Shown piece after piece: positions 41,610 to 51,087 of a DNA stretch of 64,000 nucleotides. The stretch is from Rhodococcus sp. 06-235-1A. Its GTDB lineage: Bacteria > Actinomycetota > Actinomycetes > Mycobacteriales > Mycobacteriaceae. Both the position numbers and the translations under genes were made by a program. The stretch covers positions 124,001 through 188,000 of the forward strand of contig NZ_NOYI01000002.1 in NCBI RefSeq assembly GCF_002258785.1, read 5' to 3'. Each line of letters opens with the position of its first letter. The first letter of the stretch is position 1. The notes beneath the pieces were generated by a model, which saw only the letters and a program-made list of their open reading frames with translations, was not told where the DNA came from and made no database searches.

Positions 41610-42587
41610 TCAGTTCTTCGATGCCGTGGTCGCCATCGCAGCGACGAGGCGGGCCACTGCGTTCTCCACACCGAGCGTCTCGGCAAGGGATTTCAGTGTG
41701 TCGGGGTCGGCGGGTTCGGCCGGGATCTCGTCCGACTTCGACAGGACCACATCGGCGTCGGTGACAACTCGGACAACAGGAAGGGCCGCGTCCAGGTAGT
41801 CGCTCGCATTGGCCAGCTTTGCGCGGATCCCCTTGGCCATGTCCGACGTCGGATCGAGCGCCGCGTCGCGCAATGCGGCGACCGATTCGTACTGGAGCAT
41901 CAGCGTCGACGCCGTCTTCTCGCCGATACCCTTGACTCCGGGCAGACCGTCCGATGCGTCGCCGCGCAGCAGTGCAAGCTCTGCGTATGCCGCGCCGGCA
42001 CGGTGCAAGGGGACTCCGTAGCGCTCGGAAACCAGTGCGGGGTCGAACAATTCGGCCTTGGCCAACCCCCGGCCGACGTAGAGAACTCGAACCTCGTTCG
42101 GCTCGTCGGCAGCGACCTGCAACAGGTCTCTGTCCCCGCTGACCACGACAACGGGGTCCTGCCGTTCCCGCGCAGCAAGGGTGCCCAACACGTCGTCCGC
42201 CTCGAGGCCCTCGGCACCTGCCGTCGCAATTCCCAGCGCGGCGAGGACATCCATGATCATGTCCACCTGAGGAGTCAGCGTTTCCGGAACCTCCTCGCTC
42301 TCGGCGACCTCCGGCGCGGCCTCGGCTACCCGGTGCGCCTTGTAGGAGGGAACGAGGTCCACTCGGAACTGCGGTCGCCAGTCGAGATCGAGGCAGACCG
42401 CCAACCGACCGGGCTCGGTGCGCGCGATCAGCGCCGAGATCATGTCGAGAAAACCACGGACGGCGTTGACGGGCCGTCCGTCGGGAGCCGTAATCGACTC
42501 GGGCAGTGCGTAGTAGGCCCTGAACCACAGGCTCGCACCATCGAGGAGCAACAACGGCGACTTTCCGGGGGTGGTCATGGGGCTCAT
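41610..42587 (-). CDS. 5'-3' exonuclease (PIN/FEN-like, Rv2090 family)
   Basis: A 325-aa stand-alone homologue of the DNA polymerase I 5' nuclease domain. Acidic metal ligands occur in [27 protein letters not shown] and [12 protein letters not shown], and the helix-hairpin-helix [16 protein letters not shown] binds DNA. It probably removes flaps or RNA primers; whether it is active is not shown here, but the acidic set is intact. ATG 42578 is a possible alternative start. It converges on the DUF4333 gene with a 19-bp gap. Confidence 0.9.
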   Translation of the reverse strand: MSPMTTPGKSPLLLLDGASLWFRAYYALPESITAPDGRPVNAVRGFLDMISALIARTEPGRLAVCLDLDWRPQFRVDLVPSYKAHRVAEAAPEVAESEEVPETLTPQVDMIMDVLAALGIATAGAEGLEADDVLGTLAARERQDPVVVVSGDRDLLQVAADEPNEVRVLYVGRGLAKAELFDPALVSERYGVPLHRAGAAYAELALLRGDASDGLPGVKGIGEKTASTLMLQYESVAALRDAALDPTSDMAKGIRAKLANASDYLDAALPVVRVVTDADVVLSKSDEIPAEPADPDTLKSLAETLGVENAVARLVAAMATTASKN

Positions 42588-42602
42588 CTTGCCGTACGGC
42601 GT

Positions 42603-42608
42603 TAGCCT
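42603..42608 (+). promoter_or_regulatory. -10 hexamer TAGCCT, leaderless promoter of the M24 peptidase gene
   Basis: TAGCCT is 6 nt before ATG 42615. The intervening GGAGGG touches the start codon and is too close to act as a Shine-Dalgarno sequence. Confidence 0.5.
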
Positions 42609-42614
42609 GGAGGG

Positions 42615-43757
42615 ATGAGTGTCGATTCTTCGGTCAGTTCCTCACGTTTCTCCAGCGACGTCTATGCCTCGCGGCTCGCGCGAGCCGCGCGCCTGACAGC
42701 GGACGCGGGTCTGGACGCCCTGCTGATCACCCCGGGTCCGGATCTGCAGTATCTGATCGGCTCGAAGGCCAGTTCGTTCGAGCGGCTCATTGCCCTGGTC
42801 GTACCGGCCGACGGCAGCACTCCCAGTGTCGTCGTACCGCGGCTCGAGCTTGCCGCGCTCGGCGATTCGGCGGCGCAGGATCTGTCGCTGGACCTCGTCG
42901 ATTGGGTGGACGGCGTCGATCCGTACGCACTGGTGGCTGCTGCGGTTCCGGCCGGAACCAGAACGGCCGTCGCCGACGCGATGCCCGCGCTTCATTTCGT
43001 GCCGCTGGCCGAGGTGTTCGGGACCGTGCCGGTGTTGGCCACGCACGTGCTCCGTGAACTGCGGATGGTCAAGGACGAGGCCGAGATCGATGCTTTGCGC
43101 CGGGCCGGATACGCCATCGACCGCGTGCACGCCCGGATGGGCGAATGGCTTCGGGTCGGCCGCACCGAAGCACAGATCGCTGCAGACATCGCCGCCGCCA
43201 TCGTCGAAGAGGGCCACACCGCACCCGAATTCATCATCGTCGGGTCCGGTCCCCACGGTGCCGATCCGCACCACGAGGTCTCCGATCGGGTTGTCGAGGC
43301 AGGAGACATCGTCGTGATCGACATCGGTGGGCCCGTTGCGCCGGGATACAACTCCGACTCGACCCGCACCTACAGCCTCGGCGAGCCGTCGGCGGAGATC
43401 GCCGAGCAATACGCGGTGCTCGAGCGGGCGCAGCAGGCAGCGGTCGATGCGGTGGTGCCGGGGGTGACGGCACAGTCGATCGATGCGGCCGCCCGCGACG
43501 TCCTGGTCGACGCCGGTCTGGGCGAGGCGTTCCTGCACCGCACCGGTCACGGGATCGGCCTGTCGGTCCACGAGGAGCCGTACATCGTTGCGGGCAACGA
43601 CATCACGCTGACCGAAGGGATGGCCTTCAGCATCGAGCCCGGAATCTACTTCCGAGGACAGTGGGGTGCGCGCATCGAGGACATCGTCGTCGTCACCGAG
43701 GACGGCTGCGAATCGGTCAACCTCCGACCGCACGGCCTGGCCGTCCTGCCGGCGTGA
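42615..43757 (+). CDS. pepE: Xaa-Pro aminopeptidase, M24 family (PepE-like)
   Basis: A 380-aa metallopeptidase with a creatinase-like N-terminal domain (about 1-150) and a pita-bread catalytic domain. Metal ligands are visible: Asp in [21 protein letters not shown] (two Asp), His in [16 protein letters not shown], and Glu residues in FSIEPGIYF and RIEDIVVV. It releases N-terminal residues before proline and matches mycobacterial Rv2089c. The stop overlaps the next gene's GTG (GTGA). Confidence 0.93.
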   Translation: MSVDSSVSSSRFSSDVYASRLARAARLTADAGLDALLITPGPDLQYLIGSKASSFERLIALVVPADGSTPSVVVPRLELAALGDSAAQDLSLDLVDWVDGVDPYALVAAAVPAGTRTAVADAMPALHFVPLAEVFGTVPVLATHVLRELRMVKDEAEIDALRRAGYAIDRVHARMGEWLRVGRTEAQIAADIAAAIVEEGHTAPEFIIVGSGPHGADPHHEVSDRVVEAGDIVVIDIGGPVAPGYNSDSTRTYSLGEPSAEIAEQYAVLERAQQAAVDAVVPGVTAQSIDAAARDVLVDAGLGEAFLHRTGHGIGLSVHEEPYIVAGNDITLTEGMAFSIEPGIYFRGQWGARIEDIVVVTEDGCESVNLRPHGLAVLPA

Positions 43758-44332
43758 CGAATCGAGGCGAGGCCGAATTCGTCTCGATCGTTCGATCCAA
43801 TCCTGCTGTCGCCGAGATACTTCGACGTGCACCGCAGCTGAAGCTTCCCGGGTGGTACCTGACGGCAGGTGGCCTGTTCCAAACGGTATGGAACCATCTG
43901 GCAGACCGGAACCCACAGGCAGGAATCCGGGACTACGACTTCTTCTACTTCGACGACTCCGATCTGTCCTACGACGCGGAGAACGACGTGATCGAGGCCG
44001 CCGCCTCGGTGTTCGCCGACCTCGGTGTCGACGTCGAAGTACGCAACGAGGCACGTGTACACCTGTGGTACGAACAGCATTTCGGCACTGCGATCGCTCC
44101 GTACCGAAGTACCGAGGATGCGATCGATCACTTCGTCTCCACCACGTGCTGCTTCGGCATCACCACCGACCGGGGCGGAACGGATACCGTGTACGCGCCA
44201 CACGGATTCGACGATCTCTTCGCGGGAATCGTGCGGCCGAACCCGCGGTTGCCGATGCGGCAGGTGTACGAGACCAAGGCCGCCCGGTGGACGACCGAAT
44301 GGCCGAATCTGACCGTTCTTCCCTGGCCGTGA
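43754..44332 (+). CDS. nucleotidyltransferase family protein (COG3575-like)
   Basis: A 192-aa protein resembling the COG3575/DUF925 nucleotidyltransferase family. The DYDFFYFDDSDLSYDAE segment near residue 60 supplies the paired Asp residues expected at the metal site, and WYLTAGGLFQTVWNHL is a family-like N-terminal motif. The substrate is unknown. The frame continues upstream through pepE in another reading; GTG 43754 overlaps the pepE stop by 4 bp. It ends 20 bp before the convergent F420-type gene. Confidence 0.8.
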   Translation: MTNRGEAEFVSIVRSNPAVAEILRRAPQLKLPGWYLTAGGLFQTVWNHLADRNPQAGIRDYDFFYFDDSDLSYDAENDVIEAAASVFADLGVDVEVRNEARVHLWYEQHFGTAIAPYRSTEDAIDHFVSTTCCFGITTDRGGTDTVYAPHGFDDLFAGIVRPNPRLPMRQVYETKAARWTTEWPNLTVLPWP

Positions 44333-44352
44333 GGTCGAGGCGGCGGCTCTCG

Positions 44353-44766
44353 TCAGCGATCGAGCAATGAGCGGCTGCCCAGTACGCGTTGCACCTTGAT
44401 CTCGATGACGACGCGGGTGGGGTTCTCCCTCGGTACGCGGTAGCGCTTGGCGTAGCGATTCTCGGCATCGACGACGGATTCTCGATCGTTCCGCACCGCA
44501 GCCGGCCCCTCCAGCGTCAGCCAGCGGGCACCGTCGATCTGAGTCACGGCCGCGTACGCTCCGCGACCGGCGTTGATCGCCTTCTGCGACACGTCGTTGG
44601 TGATGACTCGGGCAATCTGCGCGTCGCCGTCGTAGGTGAAGCCGACCGCCACGACGTGCGGGGTTCCGTCCGGGCGCAGTGTCGTCAGCGTGGCAAGGTG
44701 CCGCTCGGTGAGGAATTCGATTGCGTCGTCGGTGAGCGAAGTCGCGTCAGCGGGTTGTGCGGCCAT
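44353..44766 (-). CDS. F420-dependent oxidoreductase, Rv2074-like (biliverdin reductase family)
   Basis: A 137-aa split-barrel flavin/F420-binding protein. The N terminus [27 protein letters not shown] and the [21 protein letters not shown] terminus match the Rv2074 group, whose mycobacterial member reduces biliverdin with F420H2. Whether that is the substrate here is inference. ATG 44766 is 6 nt from TACAGT; a longer upstream frame is rejected. It is divergent from the SDR gene, the same arrangement as Rv2074/Rv2073c. Confidence 0.85.
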   Translation of the reverse strand: MAAQPADATSLTDDAIEFLTERHLATLTTLRPDGTPHVVAVGFTYDGDAQIARVITNDVSQKAINAGRGAYAAVTQIDGARWLTLEGPAAVRNDRESVVDAENRYAKRYRVPRENPTRVVIEIKVQRVLGSRSLLDR

Positions 44767-44772
44767 AACCCG

Positions 44773-44778
44773 ACTGTA
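44773..44778 (-). promoter_or_regulatory. -10 hexamer TACAGT, leaderless promoter of the Rv2074-like gene
   Basis: On the minus strand TACAGT is 6 nt before ATG 44766. Confidence 0.5.
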
Positions 44779-44830
44779 GTGACGTGCCCCGACTGCCACG
44801 AGATGGGTTCGATCGGCCAGACTGGTCGGT

Positions 44831-45589
44831 GTGAGCAGACGAGCAGAACCCGCGGCCGGAACGCTGTTGCTGCTGGGCGGAAGAAGTGAGATCGGGCTCG
44901 AGGTCGCCACCCGGCTGGCACCGGGACGAACCGTCGTACTGGCAGCTCGACGCAGCACGGACCTGGCGATGCAGCGTTCGCGGGTGGAGCAAGCAGGTGC
45001 TACTTCTGTGGACGTCATCGAGTTCGACGCGAATGCGATGGACTCCCACGCCGAACTCCTGCGCGAGGTGGCCCGAGAACACGGTCCGATAGGCATCGTG
45101 GTTCTCGCCTTCGGCATTCTCGGCGACCAAGCACGAGCCGAGGACGACGCCCAGCATGCCCTCGATGTCATCACCACCGACTTCCTGGCTCAGGTCTCGG
45201 TTCTGACGCACGCCGCCAAGCTTCTACGAACACAGGGGAGCGGCGACGTCGTTGTGTTCTCCTCGGTGGCGGGTGTTCGAGTGCGACGCGCCAACTACGT
45301 TTACGGGTCCGCGAAAGCCGGACTCGACGGATTCGCCAGCGGATTGAGCGATTCGTTGCACGGCAGCGGAGTGCACCTCCTACTCGCCCGCCCCGGGTTC
45401 GTCATCGGGTCCATGACCGAGGGGATGGACCCGGCCCCGATGTCGAGCACGCCCGATCAGGTCGCCGACGGTGTTGTTGCCGCGTTGCGCAAGCGCCGGA
45501 ACAGCGTCTGGATCCCGGGCACCCTCAGACCGGTCTTCTTCGCCATGCGCCTGCTCCCACAAGGGCTCTGGCGCAGGATGCCCCGCTGA
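44831..45589 (+). CDS. SDR family oxidoreductase (Rv2073c-like)
   Basis: A 252-aa short-chain dehydrogenase. The nucleotide-binding loop is [15 protein letters not shown] (residues 12-26), and the catalytic Ser/Tyr/Lys appear in [27 protein letters not shown] (Tyr and Lys spaced by four). The sequence resembles DprE2-type reductases more than fatty-acid dehydrogenases. The substrate is unknown. The GTG start has a weak CAGACT hexamer 7 nt upstream. The stop overlaps cobL by one base, so it is probably expressed with the cobalamin genes. Confidence 0.87.
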   Translation: MSRRAEPAAGTLLLLGGRSEIGLEVATRLAPGRTVVLAARRSTDLAMQRSRVEQAGATSVDVIEFDANAMDSHAELLREVAREHGPIGIVVLAFGILGDQARAEDDAQHALDVITTDFLAQVSVLTHAAKLLRTQGSGDVVVFSSVAGVRVRRANYVYGSAKAGLDGFASGLSDSLHGSGVHLLLARPGFVIGSMTEGMDPAPMSSTPDQVADGVVAALRKRRNSVWIPGTLRPVFFAMRLLPQGLWRRMPR

Positions 45590-46812
45590 TGGTGCCACCG
45601 ACGCCGCGCCCGATCGTCGTCGTCGGGGTAGGCGCGGACGGCTGGGACGGACTGTCGAACGCATCTCGCACGGCCGTCGAGCAGGCAGATGTGGTGTTCG
45701 GCTCCGCCCGCCAGATCGCGAGCGTTCGAGAGCACTGCACCGAGGCCAGGACGTGGCCGACTCCACTGTTGCCGAATCTGCGGTCGATGTTCGACGCCTG
45801 TGTGGGTGCCGATGTCTGTGTGTTGGCCAGCGGGGATCCGATGTTCCATGGCATCGGGGTGACGTTGGCGCGGGAGTTCGGCGCCGAGCGGCTACGCGTG
45901 CACCCGGCACCGTCTTCCGTGTCGTTGGCATGCGCACGACTGGGTTGGGCGCTCCACCACACCACGACGGTGTCTCTGGTGAACAACCCGATCGAGACGC
46001 TGTTGCCGGACCTGGCCGACGGCCGTCGGGTGATCGTGTTGAGCCGGGGGAGCAGCACACCGGGTGAGGTGGCGAGGATGTTGTCCGACAACGGTTTCGG
46101 GGACAGCACGATGACGGTGCTCGAGCAGCTCGGCGGGCCGGACGAACGGGTCACCGTCGGGCTCGCGCGAGAGTCGGACTTCGGCGACACCGATGCCCTC
46201 AACGTCATAGCGCTCGAGTGTGTGCGAGATGCTCACGCCCCCCGACTCACGAGAGTTCCCGGCCTGGCCGATTCCGCGTACACCGGTGACGGTCAGATGA
46301 CCAAGCAGGAGGTTCGAGCGCTGACCCTGGGCGCGTTGGCTCCTGCGCCCGGAGAACTGCTGTGGGACATCGGCGGCGGATCGGGAACGATCGCCATCGA
46401 ATGGATGCGGACCGACGGATCCTGTCGCGCAGTGACGTTCGAGAGTTCGCAGGCGCGTCGTGAGCAGATCGAGACCAACGCCCTGCGCCTGGGAGTTCCG
46501 GGACTCATCGTGCGCGGCGGCGCCCCGGAGAGTTTCGCCGCGGTCGCGGACGCGGCACCGGACGCGGTGTTCATCGGTGGTGGATTGACCGGTACCGACA
46601 TGCTCGAGGCGTGCTGGAAGGCGGTCCGCACCGGTGGCCGGGTGGTGGCCAATTCGGTTACCGCCGAATCGGATTCGTTGCTCGTCGCCGCGGCTGCGAA
46701 GTACGGCGGAGACCTCCGCAGATTCCAGATCTACCGCAGTGAGTCATTGGGCGCGTTCACCACGTGGAGACCGCAGCTGCCGGTCACGCAATGGAGTGCG
46801 GTCAAGCGGTGA
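45589..46812 (+). CDS. cobL: precorrin-6B C5,15-methyltransferase (decarboxylating), CbiE-CbiT fusion
   Basis: A 407-aa bifunctional enzyme that methylates C5 and C15 of the corrin ring and decarboxylates the acetate side chain. The N-terminal CbiE-like tetrapyrrole methylase domain (about 1-215) includes IVVVGVGADGWDGL and VLASGDPMFHGIG; the C-terminal CbiT-like domain (about 230-407) has SAM motif LLWDIGGGSGTIAIEWM. ATG 45589 overlaps the SDR stop. The GTG of cobK overlaps this stop, leaving no space for cobM, which separates them in mycobacteria. Confidence 0.94.
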   Translation: MVPPTPRPIVVVGVGADGWDGLSNASRTAVEQADVVFGSARQIASVREHCTEARTWPTPLLPNLRSMFDACVGADVCVLASGDPMFHGIGVTLAREFGAERLRVHPAPSSVSLACARLGWALHHTTTVSLVNNPIETLLPDLADGRRVIVLSRGSSTPGEVARMLSDNGFGDSTMTVLEQLGGPDERVTVGLARESDFGDTDALNVIALECVRDAHAPRLTRVPGLADSAYTGDGQMTKQEVRALTLGALAPAPGELLWDIGGGSGTIAIEWMRTDGSCRAVTFESSQARREQIETNALRLGVPGLIVRGGAPESFAAVADAAPDAVFIGGGLTGTDMLEACWKAVRTGGRVVANSVTAESDSLLVAAAAKYGGDLRRFQIYRSESLGAFTTWRPQLPVTQWSAVKR

Positions 46813-47555
46813 AAGTTCTTATTCTGGGTGGCACCTCCGAATCGCGGGAACTTGCGGCTGCTCTGGACACGGTGCAGGGGATCGAGACGATCACCTCGCT
46901 GGCGGGACGCGTCGCGGAGCCCGTACTCCCCATCGGTCGGACTCGGGTGGGAGGCTTCGGTGGATCGGACGCCCTGGCAGTGTGGTTGCGAGACAACGCA
47001 ATCGACGTCGTGGTGGACGCGACACACCCGTTTGCGTCGACCATCGGCGCCCATGCCGAGTATGCCACCAGCGCAACGGGAGTCGCGCTGCTCGTACTGA
47101 CGCGGCGACCGTGGACGGCGGACGAGGGTGATCGATGGGCCGCGGTCGCCTCCCTGCCCGACGCGGCAGCGTCGATCACCCCCGGCAGCAGGGTGTTCCT
47201 CACGACAGGCAGGCAAGGTGTGCACCATTTCGCGAGTGTCGATCACTCGTGGTTTCTGGTCAGAGCGATCGACCCTCCGACCGGTCCGATGCCGTCGAAC
47301 ATGGAACTTCTGCTCGACCGAGGTCCCTTCGACATCGATCACGAGTCGATGGTTCTCGCAGACAATCGAATCGATCTGTTGATCACCAAGAACAGCGGTG
47401 GGGACATGACGCGAGCCAAACTCGATGCGGCACGTGCGGCCTCGATCCCGGTGCTGATGGTCGACCGTCCCGCGCGAACCGGCTCGGCACCGACGGTGTG
47501 CGACATCGCAGCCGCGGTGGACTGGTTGAGCGAGCGGCTACGCGCTGCCCTCTGA
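46809..47555 (+). CDS. cobK: precorrin-6A reductase
   Basis: A 248-aa NADPH-dependent enzyme reducing precorrin-6A to dihydro-precorrin-6 (CobK/CbiJ). The N terminus VKVLILGGTSESRELAAAL and the DATHPFASTIGAHAEYA and LITKNSGG segments are diagnostic. GTG 46809 overlaps the cobL stop as GTGA; a longer frame inside cobL is rejected. The 3' end overlaps the convergent cobIJ gene by 18 bp (47538-47555). Confidence 0.94.
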   Translation: MKVLILGGTSESRELAAALDTVQGIETITSLAGRVAEPVLPIGRTRVGGFGGSDALAVWLRDNAIDVVVDATHPFASTIGAHAEYATSATGVALLVLTRRPWTADEGDRWAAVASLPDAAASITPGSRVFLTTGRQGVHHFASVDHSWFLVRAIDPPTGPMPSNMELLLDRGPFDIDHESMVLADNRIDLLITKNSGGDMTRAKLDAARAASIPVLMVDRPARTGSAPTVCDIAAAVDWLSERLRAAL

Positions 47556-49031
47556 CGGGTACCGGCGGGAGGTGAACACCTTCGGCCCGCTTCCCGTCTC
47601 CACCACCGTCGTCATCGAGGAGCCGACGATGAGCAGGCACCGCATGTCGATCGACTCGGGATCGAGTTCGCCGAGCGGCACGGTGTGCACCGATTCCTGT
47701 GCGCTCCCCACCGCTCGCCCGATCACCACCGGCGTCTCCGGTGAGCGATGTTCGAGCAGAACATCTTTCATGGCCGCGACTTGCCAGGTCCGCGATTTCG
47801 ACGCGGGGTTGTAGATCGCGATCGCCATATCGGCTTCGGCCACTGCCGAGAGCCGTCGGGCCACCACGTCCCAGGGCTTGAGGCGATCGGAGAGGGAGAT
47901 GACGGCGTAATCGTGTCCGAGCGGCGCGCCGACACGGCTGGCAACAGCATTGGCTGCCGTCATTCCCGGTACCACTCGTACCGGCACCGAACTCCACTGT
48001 TGTTCGGCAGCAACCTCGATGACCGCGGTCGCCATCGCGAAGACACCCGGATCCCCCGAGGACACCACGGCGACACGGCGTCCCTGCTTGGCGAGGTCGA
48101 GTGCGAAGGCGGCACGTTCGGACTCGACCTTGTTGTCGCTGGCGTGCCGAATCTGCCCTGGCCTCGTAGGAACCCGATCGATGTAGGTGACGTAGCCGAC
48201 CAGATCGGTGGCGGCGGCCAGTTCGGCGCGGACCTCGTCGGTCGTCCACGCGTCGTCACCTGGACCGAGTCCGACGACGACCACTTCACCCGTGCTGGTG
48301 GACGTTTCGGCTCGGTTCGACGGGCTGGGTACCACGATCATCGAGAAGTACGGCACGTTGTCGGCGTCGACGGCGTCGAGCACTCGCTGATCGGGTGTGC
48401 TGGCCCGTTCGACGTAACGTGCTTCGTCGAGTCGACCGGAACGCTCGAGTGCGTCGAGCACCGTGGGATAGGTCCGGCCGAGTTTCATGATGACGGCGGC
48501 ATCGGTGCCGCGCAATCGCCGCGCGAGCTCATCCGCGGGGAGCGTGCCGGGAAGCACGGTGAACACCTCGTCTCGCTCCACGAGCGGAGTCGCCAGTGCG
48601 GCCGACGCGGCGCTGACCGAGGTCACCCCGGGCACGATCTCGACCTCGAATCGATCGGACAATCGCTTGTGCATGTGCATGTACGAGCTGTAGAACAGCG
48701 GATCACCCTCGGCAAGAAGAACAACGGAGCGACCGGCATCGAGGTGGGCCGCCAGACGCGCAGCCGCAGCTTCGTAGAACTCGTCGATCGCACCTTGATA
48801 GCCACCGGGGTGCGCTGTGGTCTCGGTGGTCACCGGATAGACGAGATGTTCCTCGATCTGCCCGTCACGCATGTAACCGGCCGCGAGCTCGCGGGAGATG
48901 CTCCGGCCGTGTTGTGCACTGTGGAACGCAACCACATCGGCGGTGCCGATCACCCGAGCAGCCTTGACGGTCAACAATTCCGGGTCGCCCGGACCGACAC
49001 CGACTCCCCACAGTTTTCCGGTTGCGTTCAT
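47538..49031 (-). CDS. cobIJ: precorrin-2 C20-methyltransferase / precorrin-3B C17-methyltransferase fusion
   Basis: A 497-aa fusion of two SAM-dependent tetrapyrrole methylases. The first half (about 1-240) is Cob[20 protein letters not shown] and [16 protein letters not shown]. The second half (about 248-497) is Cob[31 protein letters not shown] and [22 protein letters not shown]. The fusion is normal for mycobacteria and relatives. ATG 49031 overlaps the cobH stop (ATGA). CobJ should not be mistaken for CobM: the sequence has the ring-contraction methylase pattern. Confidence 0.94.
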   Translation of the reverse strand: MNATGKLWGVGVGPGDPELLTVKAARVIGTADVVAFHSAQHGRSISRELAAGYMRDGQIEEHLVYPVTTETTAHPGGYQGAIDEFYEAAAARLAAHLDAGRSVVLLAEGDPLFYSSYMHMHKRLSDRFEVEIVPGVTSVSAASAALATPLVERDEVFTVLPGTLPADELARRLRGTDAAVIMKLGRTYPTVLDALERSGRLDEARYVERASTPDQRVLDAVDADNVPYFSMIVVPSPSNRAETSTSTGEVVVVGLGPGDDAWTTDEVRAELAAATDLVGYVTYIDRVPTRPGQIRHASDNKVESERAAFALDLAKQGRRVAVVSSGDPGVFAMATAVIEVAAEQQWSSVPVRVVPGMTAANAVASRVGAPLGHDYAVISLSDRLKPWDVVARRLSAVAEADMAIAIYNPASKSRTWQVAAMKDVLLEHRSPETPVVIGRAVGSAQESVHTVPLGELDPESIDMRCLLIVGSSMTTVVETGSGPKVFTSRRYPSEGSA

Positions 49032-49654
49032 TCCTGTTCACTCGCAATCGCATTGACCGCGGCGACGGTGATGGGACTGCCACCACGTCTACCTCTGACG
49101 ACCAGGTACTCCACGCCGAGGTCGGCTGCGATCAGATCTTCCTTCGACTCCGCTGCGCCGATGAATCCGACCGGGCCGCCGACGATGGCTGCGGGTTTCG
49201 GGGCCCCGGCAGCGAGCAGCTCCATCAGGTGAAACAGCGCCGTCGGCGCGTTTCCGATGGCGACGACTGCTCCATCGAGTTTGTCGCCCCACAACTCCAG
49301 CGCGGCAGCGGTTCTCGTGGTGCCCATACTCCGAGCCAGATCCGGTACCCGAGGATCCGACAGGGTGCACAGCACTTCGTTGTCGGCGGGCAGTCGGCGA
49401 CGAGTGATGCCGGCGGCGACCATGTTGGCGTCGCACAGAACGGGAGCGCCCGAGTTCAGCGCCGCGCGTGCAGATGTCACGACGCCGGGGGTGAATCCGA
49501 TGGTGTCGGTCAGGTCGATCTCTCCGACCGCATGAATCATGCGCACGACGACCTGGGCGACATCCGGTGCGAACCGAGACAGATCGGCTTCGGATCGGAT
49601 GGTCGCAAATGATTGTCGATAGATCTCCGCACCGTCGCGGACGTAGTCGTGCAT
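49028..49654 (-). CDS. cobH: precorrin-8X methylmutase
   Basis: A 208-aa enzyme moving the C11 methyl to C12 to form hydrogenobyrinate. The catalytic His lies in [13 protein letters not shown] near residue 43; [17 protein letters not shown] and [15 protein letters not shown] are family hallmarks. The frame extends to 49681, but ATG 49654 gives the standard N terminus and is 7 nt from a TATCGT -10 element. It is coupled to cobIJ downstream. Confidence 0.94.
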   Translation of the reverse strand: MHDYVRDGAEIYRQSFATIRSEADLSRFAPDVAQVVVRMIHAVGEIDLTDTIGFTPGVVTSARAALNSGAPVLCDANMVAAGITRRRLPADNEVLCTLSDPRVPDLARSMGTTRTAAALELWGDKLDGAVVAIGNAPTALFHLMELLAAGAPKPAAIVGGPVGFIGAAESKEDLIAADLGVEYLVVRGRRGGSPITVAAVNAIASEQE

Positions 49655-49661
49655 GCGTGTC

Positions 49662-49667
49662 ACGATA
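49662..49667 (-). promoter_or_regulatory. -10 hexamer TATCGT, leaderless promoter of cobH-cobIJ
   Basis: On the minus strand TATCGT is 7 nt before ATG 49654. It gives cobH-cobIJ a promoter separate from cobG. Confidence 0.5.
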
Positions 49668-49708
49668 GGGGAGAGGGGCACCTCAGCAGGAAGCCGGTCT
49701 CGGTGCCG

Positions 49709-50839
49709 TCAGGACACGCGGTAGCCGATTCCGGTCGCGATGACGTCGGTGACCTCACCCTTGGGCCGCCCACAGCGCCGTTCGCACCCGGACCAGTGTT
49801 GCCGCTCGTCACGCGGAGTCATCCGAGCCTCCACAGCCGCTGCGAGGTCGGTTCGCACGTCCGCCCGCGATTTCTCGCAGCCTGGCAATCCGGTACACGC
49901 GCTCACCCGAATCCATGGCGACGCCGCGTCGAAGATCAGGCCCATAGGCGCCAGCACGCGTACAACCTGTTCGGCGGGTTCCTCGTCCAGATCACACACG
50001 ATCAGCGACCGCCACGGAGTCATGATCACCGGTCGGTCGATGGCGGCGAGGAACTCGGCCAAGCGTGCGCCCATAACGCCGTTGGCAAGTCCAGCTGCCA
50101 ACGCCACCAGCCCGTCGTCCTGATCGAGCCATCCGATCGGCGGCACCTCCAGCGGCTCTGGCAGCGTCAGAGCGGGGCCGGTAGCGAGTACGAGACGGTC
50201 GACGATGCGGTTCACCCCGTCGTCGAGTTCGGCAACTCTCCACTCGTTCTGCCGCAGTTCCACGAAGGCTTCGGCGCAGTTCAGCAGTGTCGAGACCACC
50301 CTGTCGCGGTCCACGCGAACTCCGCTGTCCCGTCCCGCCAACAGCACCGCGTACGACCCGTCGGGCTGCGCGTAGGCGCCGAAGTCAGGTTCGAGTCCGC
50401 ACAGGTCGCCCCGGCCGTCGTCGAGAGCGAACAGCGTCCTACCTGGCAGCTGGGCCAAGTCAGGGCGCGCACACAGGCCCGTGTCGAGTTCATCCACGAG
50501 CCCACGCACATCGGTGAGACCGGCCAACCGGCCCGAGAGGGGTGAGGCGAGGATGTTGCGCACGCGTTCGTGCGTCGCGGACGGCAGCAAACCTGCCTCG
50601 GCCAATCTGCCGGCAAAGCCTTCCGGGTCCGAGACCGCCCGTACCTGGAGATTGCCTCGCGAGGTCAGCTCCAACGTGCCGTCACCCAGCTCGTCGGCCG
50701 CCCGAGCCAGAACCTGCAACTGGTCCGGCAACACCACGCCACCCGGCAGCCGGACTCGCGCCAACGGCCCGTCCGCGGCCAGGTGGGTCGTCAGCGCTCC
50801 GGGGCAGCCGTCGGACACCGGCCTTTCAGACGAACTCAT
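49709..50839 (-). CDS. cobG: precorrin-3B synthase
   Basis: A 376-aa oxygen-dependent enzyme that hydroxylates precorrin-3A to precorrin-3B, marking the aerobic route to cobalamin. It is a sulfite/nitrite-reductase-like protein: a ferredoxin-like half-domain ends in ELTSRGNLQVRAV, and cluster cysteines lie in SACTGLPGCEKS and SGCERRCGRPKGE. ATG 50839 is 7 nt from TAGCCT. It is divergent from the cobN leader and its own transcript carries no riboswitch. Confidence 0.93.
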   Translation of the reverse strand: MSSSERPVSDGCPGALTTHLAADGPLARVRLPGGVVLPDQLQVLARAADELGDGTLELTSRGNLQVRAVSDPEGFAGRLAEAGLLPSATHERVRNILASPLSGRLAGLTDVRGLVDELDTGLCARPDLAQLPGRTLFALDDGRGDLCGLEPDFGAYAQPDGSYAVLLAGRDSGVRVDRDRVVSTLLNCAEAFVELRQNEWRVAELDDGVNRIVDRLVLATGPALTLPEPLEVPPIGWLDQDDGLVALAAGLANGVMGARLAEFLAAIDRPVIMTPWRSLIVCDLDEEPAEQVVRVLAPMGLIFDAASPWIRVSACTGLPGCEKSRADVRTDLAAAVEARMTPRDERQHWSGCERRCGRPKGEVTDVIATGIGYRVS

Positions 50840-50846
50840 GTACTCC

Positions 50847-50852
50847 AGGCTA
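50847..50852 (-). promoter_or_regulatory. -10 hexamer TAGCCT, leaderless promoter of cobG
   Basis: On the minus strand TAGCCT is 7 nt before ATG 50839. A leaderless message would leave no room for riboswitch control of cobG. Confidence 0.5.
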
Positions 50853-50899
50853 CAAGCGCAACAGATGAACCGATGTCGTGCTCACACCGGTAGCATTCG

Positions 50900-51010
50900 T
50901 TCGACACGGCTCAGGCCGGGAGGAAGCCGGTGAGAATCCGGAACGGTCGCGCCACTGTGACGGCCCCTGCAGTTCGCGTGCACGGACCGAAGTCAGACCC
51001 TCTCACCGAC
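50900..51010 (+). promoter_or_regulatory. cobalamin riboswitch upstream of cobN
   Basis: The core matches the class-I cobalamin aptamer: GGAAGCCGGTGAGAATCCGG, then the CGGTCGCGCCACTGTGA B12-box region (50944-50960), and AGTCAGACCC closing the aptamer (50991-51000). Boundaries are approximate. It should repress cobN when adenosylcobalamin is abundant. The control element is probably the hairpin at 51052-51073. Confidence 0.93.
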
Positions 51011-51051
51011 GAGCCGAAGAGAAGATTCACCGATCATTCGAACTACCGAAG

Positions 51052-51073
51052 TCGGGGGCGCGAAAACCCCCGA
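51052..51073 (+). promoter_or_regulatory. hairpin abutting the cobN ribosome binding site (likely expression platform)
   Basis: TCGGGGG pairs with CCCCCGA around an 8-nt loop; the 3' arm ends in the first bases of GAGGAGGG (51072-51079), the cobN ribosome binding site. Formation could partly occlude ribosome entry. No U-run follows, so control is more likely at translation than termination. Confidence 0.55.
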
Positions 51074-51087
51074 GGAGGGCGTTACTC

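Noticed and set aside
47538..49031. Second methylase half of the cobIJ fusion as the missing CobM
   Set aside because: The order and motifs match CobJ, as in mycobacterial CobIJ fusions; calling it CobM would leave CobJ missing instead.
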